The notes under the pieces were generated by a model. It saw only the letters and a program-made list of their open reading frames with translations, did no database searches and had not been told where the DNA came from. A DNA stretch of 28,145 nucleotides, from assembly GCA_000431795.1 (NCBI GenBank), contig FR887354.1:1-28145 (forward strand). Reading direction: 5' to 3'. Positions within the stretch are counted from its first letter, which is position 1. Every line of letters begins with the position of its first letter. Both the position numbers and the translations under genes were made by a program. Shown here in pieces: positions 8,406 through 14,483 of the stretch. This DNA comes from Clostridium sp. CAG:302 (GTDB lineage Bacteria; Bacillota_I; Bacilli_A; RF39; UBA660).

Positions 8406-8721
8406 CCATACTTAGTAGTTTTAACAATTCTTTTTCCATGTCTTGGTATGTTAAATCTACTATGCCTTTCTTAACAATTATAACATAGTCATAGCCTTTT
8501 TGCACTATATTTTTATTATTATCAATAATGTTTTTTACCCTTCTCTTTATTTTATTACGTATTACCGCTGTTCCTGTCTTTTTTGGAATAGTAATACCAT
8601 ATTTATTTTCATCACCGGTTTTACGATAATATATACTAAAATATTTGCTTCTTCTGTAAATATTAGTATTAATTATTTCAGTATATTCCCTTGATGATTT
8701 GATTATTTCTATCTTCTTCAT
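8398..8721 (-). CDS. rnpA: Ribonuclease P protein component
   Basis: RnpA is the small basic protein subunit of RNase P, which removes the 5' leader of precursor tRNAs with the catalytic RNA. The 107-residue length is usual. The family signature RNKIKRRVK in the RNR helix is clear, and the start MKKIEIIKSSREYTEI fits. It sits between rpmH and yidC as in most bacteria and overlaps yidC by 8 nt. No Shine-Dalgarno sequence precedes the ATG (the 20 bases upstream are A/T-rich), and a terminator-like hairpin lies between it and rpmH. Its expression is therefore likely to be much lower than that of L34. Confidence 0.96.
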   Translation of the reverse strand: MKKIEIIKSSREYTEIINTNIYRRSKYFSIYYRKTGDENKYGITIPKKTGTAVIRNKIKRRVKNIIDNNKNIVQKGYDYVIIVKKGIVDLTYQDMEKELLKLLSMGD

Positions 8722-8740
8722 ATTAAATTAGATATAAAAA

Positions 8741-8779
8741 AATAAAAAAGAAAACAAAATTATGCACATAATTTTTTTC
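8741..8779 (-). terminator. Terminator-like hairpin between rpmH and rnpA
   Basis: Leftward reading: AAAATTAT-GTGC-ATAATTTT, an 8-bp perfect stem extendable by outer A/T pairs with a mismatch, followed by GTTTTCTTTTTT. The rpmH stop TAA is inside the hairpin. It probably terminates part of the transcripts and sets the L34:RnpA ratio. Confidence 0.6.
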
Positions 8780-8882
8780 TTTTTTTATTTCTTCTACTTT
8801 TTAAAACATTACCTTTAATTCTAGCAAAGAAACCATGCTTTTTAGCTTTTTTTCTGTTATTAGGTTGATAAGTTCTTTTCAT
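8760..8882 (-). CDS. rpmH: 50S ribosomal protein L34
   Basis: This 40-residue, very basic protein begins MKRTYQPNNRKKAKKHGFF, the standard L34 opening, and ends RKKLCA where most Firmicutes have RKxLSA. It is a little shorter than the usual 44-46 residues. The ATG at 8882 follows a full GGAGGTG (8898-8892) and a perfect sigma-A promoter, as expected of a highly expressed ribosomal gene. It is the first gene of the rpmH-rnpA-yidC-jag operon. In most Bacilli dnaA lies divergently next to it; here that side holds an unrelated leftward gene. Confidence 0.97.
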   Translation of the reverse strand: MKRTYQPNNRKKAKKHGFFARIKGNVLKSRRNKKRKKLCA

Positions 8883-8915
8883 TATATAATACACCTCCAA
8901 GTCAAATGCTACTTT

Positions 8916-8944
8916 ATTATATAGTTTTATTTTGTTTATGTCAA
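8916..8944 (-). promoter_or_regulatory. Consensus promoter of the rpmH operon
   Basis: Leftward reading: -35 TTGACA (8944-8939), exactly 17 nt, -10 TATAAT (8921-8916). Both hexamers match the consensus perfectly, and GGAGGTG follows. Confidence 0.92.
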
Positions 8945-8950
8945 GAAATT

Positions 8951-10207
8951 TTAATGATTTTGTTCATCATTAACATCATTTTCTCTAGTTAATATTTTTA
9001 TTATTCTTGTTTCTCTATCACCATAAGCTTTGTTTTCCTCTTGTAATCTTTGATTATCTTCTTGTAATTTTTTATTTTCCTGTACTAGTTTTTCATTAAC
9101 ATTAATTGCTGCGGCAAGTTCAGTTTGAATTTTTATAAATTCTTCACGTAGTTTATCGCGTTCTTCTTTAGTTTTTTTTGCATATATATTTGCTCCCTCT
9201 GATGTTAATTCTTTTTCTAATGATAAATTATATGCATTTATCATACTAATCATACTTTCAGATAATGTTACATTCTTTTCTTGTAATTTTGATAAATTTA
9301 CTGGGCATTTATTTTGCATTGTATTTGATATAAATGTCAAAATATCATCTAACTCTTTACTGAAGTTATATAATTTACTAAATTTTTCTAGTATGAACAT
9401 ATAATCTTTACCAACTTCTACTGTGGCATCATATTCTTCACTATAAGCATTAAGGGTTTTTACTTTTTTTATTTTTTCTTCATTATTGTAGAATATTTTT
9501 TTGCTTTCTCCATATTCATTTCCTAACATTATTGTCGATAATGTAGTTATGTGCTGATTAGTAAGTAATTGACCTAAAAATTCTTTAGATTCTTTGTCAT
9601 TTAAATCAATAATTCTATTAGTCATTGGTTGGTAATATCTGCCTTCTTTTTTAAGCCCTAAGATTAATAGTCCGTCTGTCTTCCCATAGCATATATAGTA
9701 ATCTCCTTCAAGCTGTTGTTTGCCAGTTATAAAACTATATTCTTTAATGTAAGAACATATAAATTCAATACTATTTATATCATTTATTCCACAATTATTC
9801 ATAAAATTATCTGCCTTATCATCTGCATAAGGTGAAATAAATGAACTATATGTTAAATGTCCATCGCTAACTAACTTACATATTTTATATGGGTCCGCAC
9901 ATATTTCTTCAAGTATTTCATAACTGCTTTTACCCTTTAATAATTTTGTTGATTTTAAATACTCTGTTTTAATGCCCAATAAATGGGCTATTGTTTGTTT
10001 TGGAAAAATAACATTAATCCTTTCTCCATTGGCAAGATATAACTTATATACTTTATCGTCAAAATTCCTTTTTCTGTACCAATCTAAACAAGTTTTTATT
10101 TTTTCCACTAGATTTTCAAATTCACTTTTGTTTTTTATATCTTTTATTATAAATATTTCCCCCTCATTTCGGCTATGTATTCTAACATAATTATTATTTC
10201 TTGTCAA
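8951..10207 (-). CDS. Unrecognised 418-residue protein with C-terminal coiled coil; possible PBECR4-like nuclease domain
   Basis: The function is not firmly recognised. The first two thirds look globular: LYLANGERINVIFPKQTIAHLLGI (split around residues 57-79), then DYYICYGKTDGLLILGLKKEG (about 169-189) and TNQHITTLSTIML. A short strand block, a Phe/Ile-rich turn and HLLGI recall the PBECR4 (BECR-fold, phage-type nuclease) family, but this is memory of a pattern, not a search. The last 75 residues are a charged coiled coil (heptads such as ENKKLQEDNQRLQEENKAYG). There is no signal peptide or membrane segment. The frame opens at TTG (10207) with no Shine-Dalgarno. A GAGGGGG stretch near codon 15 leaves a later, non-ATG start possible. 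A clear promoter (10243-10271) supports expression. Confidence 0.7.
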   Translation of the reverse strand: MTRNNNYVRIHSRNEGEIFIIKDIKNKSEFENLVEKIKTCLDWYRKRNFDDKVYKLYLANGERINVIFPKQTIAHLLGIKTEYLKSTKLLKGKSSYEILEEICADPYKICKLVSDGHLTYSSFISPYADDKADNFMNNCGINDINSIEFICSYIKEYSFITGKQQLEGDYYICYGKTDGLLILGLKKEGRYYQPMTNRIIDLNDKESKEFLGQLLTNQHITTLSTIMLGNEYGESKKIFYNNEEKIKKVKTLNAYSEEYDATVEVGKDYMFILEKFSKLYNFSKELDDILTFISNTMQNKCPVNLSKLQEKNVTLSESMISMINAYNLSLEKELTSEGANIYAKKTKEERDKLREEFIKIQTELAAAINVNEKLVQENKKLQEDNQRLQEENKAYGDRETRIIKILTRENDVNDEQNH

Positions 10208-10242
10208 ATAATCATTATGACTTACTAATAAATAATGGTGTT

Positions 10243-10271
10243 TTTATATAATATGCTGTAATATTTGTTAA
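10243..10271 (-). promoter_or_regulatory. Promoter of the 418-residue gene
   Basis: Leftward reading: -35 TTAACA (10271-10266), 17-nt spacer, -10 TATAAA (10248-10243). The start would be near 10236, about 30 nt before the TTG at 10207. Confidence 0.7.
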
Positions 10272-10290
10272 ATTTAAAACTAAAAATTAT

Positions 10291-10352
10291 TTTTCTGAAG
10301 ACCTTAGGCTTCAGAAAACACTGAGTAACGAAGTACGAAGTGAAATAAATAC
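10291..10352 (+). repeat. Two-hairpin structured element, copy A (upstream of parA)
   Basis: Hairpin 1: a 10-bp perfect stem (10291-10300 with 10309-10318) with loop ACCTTAGG. Hairpin 2 abuts it directly: 4 bp CACT/AGTG (10319-10322 with 10339-10342), a tandem G-A/A-G mismatch, 3 bp, and an inner A-C-GAA-G tip. The tail AAATAAATAC (10343-10352) follows. Copy B at 21184-21243 has the same architecture, with all differences in hairpin 2 preserving pairing. The element lies between two divergent promoters. Confidence 0.75.
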
Positions 10353-10371
10353 AAAAAACCACTTCCTTTTT
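10337..10371 (+). terminator. Possible terminator-like hairpin overlapping copy A
   Basis: GAAGTG (10337-10342) can pair with CACTTC (10360-10365) across a 17-nt loop, followed by CTTTTTTC. This pairing competes with hairpin 2 of the element, so the two may be alternative folds. The loop is long and the call is weak. Confidence 0.3.
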
Positions 10372-10382
10372 TCGATATTTTT

Positions 10383-10391
10383 TGATACAAT
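10383..10391 (+). promoter_or_regulatory. Extended -10 promoter of parA-parB
   Basis: TG-A-TACAAT (10383-10391) forms an extended -10 with no good -35. The predicted start is near 10398, followed by AAGGTGA (10408-10414) and the parA ATG at 10421. Confidence 0.5.
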
Positions 10392-10420
10392 TATATTTGA
10401 GGAAAATAAGGTGACATTAT

Positions 10421-11233
10421 ATGGGAAAAATTATAGCAATCGTAAACCAAAAAGGTGGAGTAGGTAAAACTACTACTAGTATTAATTTAGCTGCTTCACT
10501 TGGTGTTTTAAATAAAAAAGTATTACTTGTAGATTTAGATCCACAGGGAAATGCGACTACTGGAGTTGGAATAAATAAAGGCGATATATCTAGTAGTATA
10601 TATGAAGTACTTACTATGAAGAAATCTATTTCTGATTCAATAATCAAAACTAAAAGTAAGAATTTATCTTTACTTCCTGCTTATCTTAATTTAGCAGGAG
10701 TAGATATGGAACTTATTGAATTAGAAAGAAGGGCTAAAGAAACTGGAGCTAAGTTCAATAGGGTAACAAGGTTAAAGGATGAGCTATCCAAGGTAAAAGA
10801 TAATTATGATTTTATATTTATCGATTGTCCACCATCTCTTGGTATTCTTACCACTAATGCACTGGCCTCTGCTGACTCTGTGTTAATTCCTGTTCAGTGT
10901 GAATACTTTGCTCTTGAAGGTATTATGCAACTTATTAATACAATAATGCTAGCGCAAAGAAAAGTTAATCCTAATTTAGATATCGAAGGAGTTCTTCTTA
11001 CGATGTTTTCTAATACTAATTTAGGAATTGAAGTTATTGAAAGTATAAAAGGATTTTTTAAAGAGAGAGTGTATGATACAATCATTCCAAGACTAGTAAG
11101 GCTTGCAGAGGCTCCTAGTCATGGAAAACCAATACTTGAATATGAACCTAGAAATAAAGGTACTATAGCATATCTAAATTTAGCTAAGGAGGTTATAGAT
11201 AGAAATGGAACAAAAGAAGAAAGCGTTGGGTAG
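10421..11233 (+). CDS. parA: Chromosome partitioning ATPase ParA/Soj
   Basis: ParA/Soj is a deviant-Walker ATPase that binds DNA non-specifically and, with ParB, drives origin segregation; in Bacillus it also controls DnaA. The 270-residue protein has KGGVGKTT at residues 11-18 (the deviant Walker A with the signature lysine), DLDPQGNATTG at 38-48 and FIDCPPSLG (Walker B region). No N-terminal DNA-binding domain is present, as in chromosomal Soj-type proteins rather than plasmid P1-type. It overlaps parB by 29 nt, so the two are co-translated. Confidence 0.97.
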   Translation: MGKIIAIVNQKGGVGKTTTSINLAASLGVLNKKVLLVDLDPQGNATTGVGINKGDISSSIYEVLTMKKSISDSIIKTKSKNLSLLPAYLNLAGVDMELIELERRAKETGAKFNRVTRLKDELSKVKDNYDFIFIDCPPSLGILTTNALASADSVLIPVQCEYFALEGIMQLINTIMLAQRKVNPNLDIEGVLLTMFSNTNLGIEVIESIKGFFKERVYDTIIPRLVRLAEAPSHGKPILEYEPRNKGTIAYLNLAKEVIDRNGTKEESVG

Positions 11234-12083
11234 GGGACTTGAAGAACTATTTTCAACAGAGGTTCTTGATTTTGATACTTTTGAAAGTAATATAATGGAA
11301 AATGCTACTACTAATGAAATTCAAGATATTCCTATTAATGAAATTAGACCAAATCCTTATCAGCCCAGAAAGAGTTTTAATGAAGAGGCTTTAAGAGAGC
11401 TATCTGAATCAATTAAAAACCATGGCGTATTTCAGCCCATTATTGTTAAAAAGGGAATTCGTGGTTATGATTTAATAGCAGGCGAAAGAAGGCTTAGAGC
11501 CAGTAAAATGGCAGGATTAGATAAAATACCCGCTATTGTAAAAGATTTTTCTGATGATGAAATGAGAGAAATCGCACTACTAGAAAATATTCAAAGGGAG
11601 AATCTTACCGCTATTGAACTTGCTTGGGCCTATAAGGGAATTATTGATAACTTGGATATTAGGCAAGAGGATCTTGCACTTAGAATAGGAAAGAGTAGAA
11701 GTCATATTACCAATACTTTAGGGCTACTAAATCTACCGGAAGAAGTTCAAAAAATGATTTTAAATGGTGAACTTTCTATGGGGCATGCTAGGGTTTTATC
11801 TAAAATGGAAGATGAGAGTAAAATTACTGGTTTAGCTAAAAAAATTATCAACGAGGGTCTTAGTGTCCATGAAATTGAAGAAATAAGTAAGGATGAAGAA
11901 ATTAAAAAGAGAGTTCCTATAACCAGAAGAGAAAGAAATACTGATTATACCAACATAGAAAATGAACTTAAAGACATACTTGGTACTAAAGTTAAAGTGG
12001 ATAATAAAAAAATAAATATATATTTTGAAAATGTTAATGATTTAAATAGAATACTAGAAATTATGAATATTGAAATTAAGTAG
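11205..12083 (+). CDS. parB: Chromosome partitioning protein ParB/Spo0J
   Basis: ParB is the CTP-dependent clamp that loads at parS sites near the origin, recruits SMC and stimulates ParA. It begins KKKALGRGLEELFS, the ParA-stimulating peptide typical of Spo0J. The nuclease-like CTP-binding domain follows with NPYQPRKSF and AGERRLRA. Then come the ENIQRENLTAIE segment and a helix-turn-helix (IGKSRSHITNTLGLLNLP) that reads parS. The C-terminal dimerisation part is short. The start at 11205 inside parA has AAGGAGG (11186-11192) 12 nt upstream. No parS-like palindrome was noticed in the window. Confidence 0.97.
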   Translation: MEQKKKALGRGLEELFSTEVLDFDTFESNIMENATTNEIQDIPINEIRPNPYQPRKSFNEEALRELSESIKNHGVFQPIIVKKGIRGYDLIAGERRLRASKMAGLDKIPAIVKDFSDDEMREIALLENIQRENLTAIELAWAYKGIIDNLDIRQEDLALRIGKSRSHITNTLGLLNLPEEVQKMILNGELSMGHARVLSKMEDESKITGLAKKIINEGLSVHEIEEISKDEEIKKRVPITRRERNTDYTNIENELKDILGTKVKVDNKKINIYFENVNDLNRILEIMNIEIK

Positions 12084-12110
12084 AGAAATCTACTTTTTTA
12101 TTTTTATTTT
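12078..12110 (+). terminator. Terminator of parA-parB
   Basis: AAGTAGA-GAAA-TCTACTT: a 7-bp stem (12078-12084 with 12089-12095) with a GAAA tetraloop, followed by TTTTATTTTTATTTT. The parB stop TAG (12081-12083) lies in the stem. Confidence 0.9.
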
Positions 12111-12270
12111 AGGTATTTACTTGTAGTTAACTATATAGTTGGTAGGAGTATTTTTCTATTAAAATTCAATTTTTAAATTTTTATAATATTAATTAGTGTT
12201 ATGATTATCTTGCTTGCAGTAAAGTTCAACTTAGGAGAATTTTTTATCGATTTTTGTCTTACTAATTTGT

Positions 12271-12300
12271 TTGCAAAATCACCAGGCAGTATATTATAAT
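12271..12300 (+). promoter_or_regulatory. Promoter of the cold-shock gene
   Basis: -35 TTGCAA (12271-12276), 18-nt spacer, -10 TATAAT (12295-12300), giving a leader of only about 30 nt. The 160 bases between the parB terminator and this promoter hold no gene that I can see. Confidence 0.6.
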
Positions 12301-12338
12301 ATTCTTGTAAGAAGGAACAGAAAAGTGAGGTGGCAAGG

Positions 12339-12551
12339 ATGCAAGGAAGAGTTAAGTGGTTCAATAATGACAAAGGCTATGGATTTATTGACAATCCAAA
12401 TAGTGAAGATATTTTCGTTCATTATTCTGCAATTAAACAAGATGGTTACAAAACATTATCTGAAGGACAAATAGTTGAATTTGATCTTATCGAAACTGCT
12501 AAAGGATTACAAGCAATTAATGTTCTAACAGTTACTAATGTAAGGGCTTAA
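12339..12551 (+). CDS. csp: Cold-shock protein, CspA family
   Basis: This 70-residue single cold-shock domain is an OB-fold that binds single-stranded RNA/DNA and melts mRNA structure. RNP1 is KGYGFI and RNP2 is DIFVHYSAI, both intact. The remainder, LSEGQIVEFDLIETAKGLQA, matches the family. I chose the ATG at 12339 because AGGTGG lies just upstream and the protein then begins MQGRVKWFNNDKGYGFI. A GTG at 12330 would add three residues but overlaps the ribosome site. It has its own promoter and terminator. Confidence 0.96.
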   Translation: MQGRVKWFNNDKGYGFIDNPNSEDIFVHYSAIKQDGYKTLSEGQIVEFDLIETAKGLQAINVLTVTNVRA

Positions 12552-12559
12552 ATTATTAT

Positions 12560-12602
12560 ATAAGACAGCTTAGAAGTACTTAATAGCTATCTTATTTTTT
12601 TA
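12560..12602 (+). terminator. Terminator of the cold-shock gene
   Basis: The stem is ATAAGA-C-AGCT (12560-12570) with AGCT-A-TCTTAT (12585-12595), one C/A mismatch, a 14-nt loop, and a following T-run. The next ribosome site (GAGGTG) follows within 12 bases. Confidence 0.8.
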
Positions 12603-12615
12603 TTATGAGGTGTTT

Positions 12616-13278
12616 ATGAAATATTTAAAATCGCTTATTTTTGCTTTTAAAGAGATATTTATAATGTTTATTTTGCAATATGCTGTACTTATTGCTTGTA
12701 TTGTTTGCTTAGGCAAAGATAGGTCTATTGTAATTGGTACTATACTTGTTTGTGCTGTTGAAATTTTGTATGTAATTTTTAAACTTAGAAATGGTAAACC
12801 TGCTATTGGAAAACATAATCTTTTTCCTTATGCATTAATGGGTATTGGCATTACTACTAGTTACAATATGCTTTTATTTGCAATGGGACTAGGTAATAAT
12901 GTTATGGTGGATATGAATATTTTTCTTAACATTTTAGCCTCTGGAATTGTGGGGCCTATATTTGAAGAGATTTTGTTTAGGTATAGTTTTGTTAATAGTT
13001 TGAAAAAATTTAATAGTCAAAAAATGGTAATTTTTATTTCCTCTTTAGTATTTGCTATCTGTCATACAGGAATTACTACTTGTATATATGCTTTTATTAT
13101 TGGTATGGTTAATGCATATTTATATTTAAAAAAGAAAGATATTTTAATACCTATTGTTATTCATATGTCTGCGAACATCTTTGTAAATATTTTGAATAGT
13201 TATAATTTATATGTCTTGGTAATAGGTATTTTCTTGGTTATTCTTAGCACTATTATTATTAGAATTTGTAAAGATTAG
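12616..13278 (+). CDS. CPBP family intramembrane metalloprotease (CAAX/Abi-like)
   Basis: This is a predicted multi-pass membrane protein of 220 residues with the three CPBP/ABI motifs: EEILFR (about 117-122), a FAICHTG block with its histidine near residue 150, and HMSAN (about 183-187). Together these supply the Glu, His and Asn/His residues of the metal-dependent or glutamate-type active site. Such proteases process prenylated or peptide substrates in the membrane. In Firmicutes they are often linked to bacteriocin maturation or self-immunity, but nothing nearby names a substrate. The ATG at 12616 is preferred over GTG at 12610, which overlaps the GAGGTG ribosome site. It has no evident promoter of its own after the csp terminator. 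Its stop overlaps the stop of the convergent nuclease gene. Confidence 0.88.
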   Translation: MKYLKSLIFAFKEIFIMFILQYAVLIACIVCLGKDRSIVIGTILVCAVEILYVIFKLRNGKPAIGKHNLFPYALMGIGITTSYNMLLFAMGLGNNVMVDMNIFLNILASGIVGPIFEEILFRYSFVNSLKKFNSQKMVIFISSLVFAICHTGITTCIYAFIIGMVNAYLYLKKKDILIPIVIHMSANIFVNILNSYNLYVLVIGIFLVILSTIIIRICKD

Positions 13279-14174
13279 TTCAAGATATATTCTTTATGAT
13301 AGATTCTGCTATCACTGGAGTATTCTATATAGTAACCATTATCTTTTTTACAGATTATTACTCCAATAGTTTTATCTTGATTTATAGTTTTAATATTTTT
13401 ATCTACATAGTTCATATAGACCTCAATTTGGCCAATATGTTCTTTTTTTAATTCTGTTACTTTTAGTTCTATTACTACAAAGCAATTATAAGTATAATTA
13501 AATAATAATAAATCTATATAATTATAGGTGCTTCCTATTTTAATTTTGTATTCACTTTTAATAAAAGAGAATCCAGTTCCTAATTCTAATAAGAATTTTT
13601 CTATATCTTCAAGTATTAATTTTTGTAATATTTTTTCTGTTATATGTTCTTTATCTACATTATATTTATTTCTTATGATTATAGGATTTTTTATAAAATC
13701 ACTTACTACTGTTTCTTCTTTATTTATTAACTTTAATTTAGTATTATCATCTAGTCTTTGATACTCTTTAGACTTTATTTTTCCCCTAAGTTGTCTATAA
13801 GACAAATTTTGTTCTATAGAAATACTTATATAATAATTTATTTCATTTATATTATTAATTGGTAAAATTGCTAAAATATGCGACCAACTCAATTGGTGTG
13901 GCAGTGCTACACCTTTTTCAACAATTAAGTAAAATTGTCTCATTCTTTTCAAATTTGATATTCCGTATCCGCTACCGATTTCAATAGTCAATTTTCTAGA
14001 ATATTCTTTTATTATTCCTTCGCCATAATGTTTTCCCGCTTCACTTAGCAACTTACCTACATTGTAATATACACTAAGTTCATTTCTATTCTTTGAATAA
14101 TCTTTTACTCTTTTATATATCTCATTATTTATTAGTTCGTTTTTTATTTCATTATAATAATTACAGTTTAACAT
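13275..14174 (-). CDS. DUF1016 / YhcG-type PD-(D/E)XK nuclease domain protein
   Basis: This 299-residue protein has the two-part DUF1016 layout. The N-terminal helical half includes YYNVGKLLSE, GSGYGISNLKRMRQFY and LSWSHILAIL. The C-terminal PD-(D/E)XK nuclease-like half has YIDLLLF with D221 and VVIELK with E236 and K238, then a GQIEVYMNYVD motif with Gln249. The catalytic set looks intact. The family is widespread and mobile, often near restriction-modification or phage genes; its target is unknown. It is the only leftward gene in the right arm, and its stop codon overlaps that of the CPBP protease (TTAG). It has a strong own promoter and a GGGAGG ribosome site (14188-14183), which suggests a later insertion. 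Confidence 0.9.
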   Translation of the reverse strand: MLNCNYYNEIKNELINNEIYKRVKDYSKNRNELSVYYNVGKLLSEAGKHYGEGIIKEYSRKLTIEIGSGYGISNLKRMRQFYLIVEKGVALPHQLSWSHILAILPINNINEINYYISISIEQNLSYRQLRGKIKSKEYQRLDDNTKLKLINKEETVVSDFIKNPIIIRNKYNVDKEHITEKILQKLILEDIEKFLLELGTGFSFIKSEYKIKIGSTYNYIDLLLFNYTYNCFVVIELKVTELKKEHIGQIEVYMNYVDKNIKTINQDKTIGVIICKKDNGYYIEYSSDSRIYHKEYILN

Positions 14175-14195
14175 ATTAATTGCCTCCCGATGAGT

Positions 14196-14224
14196 ACATT
14201 ATCATATAAATGTTATTAGGTCAA
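14196..14224 (-). promoter_or_regulatory. Promoter of the DUF1016 nuclease gene
   Basis: Leftward reading: -35 TTGACC (14224-14219), 17-nt spacer ending in TGA, -10 TAATGT (14201-14196). Confidence 0.65.
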
Positions 14225-14431
14225 ATAGCTTAAAATAAGGTTTTATTGCCATTTTTGGTATTAAAAATTTGTTTTGGAAAACTTATTGTATTCAAAATCT
14301 TCTTTCGAGGCTTTTTTTGTCTTTAATTTATTATTAAATTTTTTTAAAATTTTACACTTAAGTATGTAAATATATTTATTTTGATAATATTTTTTGGTAA
14401 AAAATGTCCTGTAAAACATATTTATTTTTCC

Positions 14432-14460
14432 TTTACTTTTAGTTCTTTTTATTATACAAT
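14432..14460 (+). promoter_or_regulatory. Probable promoter of the dnaB-dnaI-dnaE-gmk cluster
   Basis: -35 TTTACT (14432-14437), 17-nt spacer, -10 TACAAT (14455-14460). The -35 is weak, but no better site precedes the operon. Confidence 0.45.
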
Positions 14461-14483
14461 AATGTTGAGGAAGGATTGGTTTT

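Larger units (their letters stand above)
14175..14483. other. 309-nt intergenic region between divergent nuclease and dnaB genes
   Basis: It holds the leftward promoter of the nuclease gene at its left end and the probable dnaB promoter plus an AGGAAGGA ribosome site (14468-14475) at its right end. The roughly 200 bases between are extremely T/A-rich. I see no ORF, RNA gene or strong hairpin there. Confidence 0.6.

Noticed and set aside
10208..10420. Search for DnaA boxes and a parS site in the divergent region
   Set aside because: No TTATNCACA-type repeats and no palindrome close to the parS consensus were found by eye; only A/T-rich sequence, promoters and the hairpin element.
10417..10647. 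Leftward ORF over the start of parA
   Set aside because: Antisense to a conserved ATPase start including its Walker A codons.
12110..12270. Possible long structured cold-shock leader
   Set aside because: A good promoter at 12271-12300 gives a short leader; no strong structure supports a longer one.
12271..12474. Rightward ORF overlapping the cold-shock gene
   Set aside because: Out of frame with the cold-shock domain, no family resemblance, and it covers the promoter.
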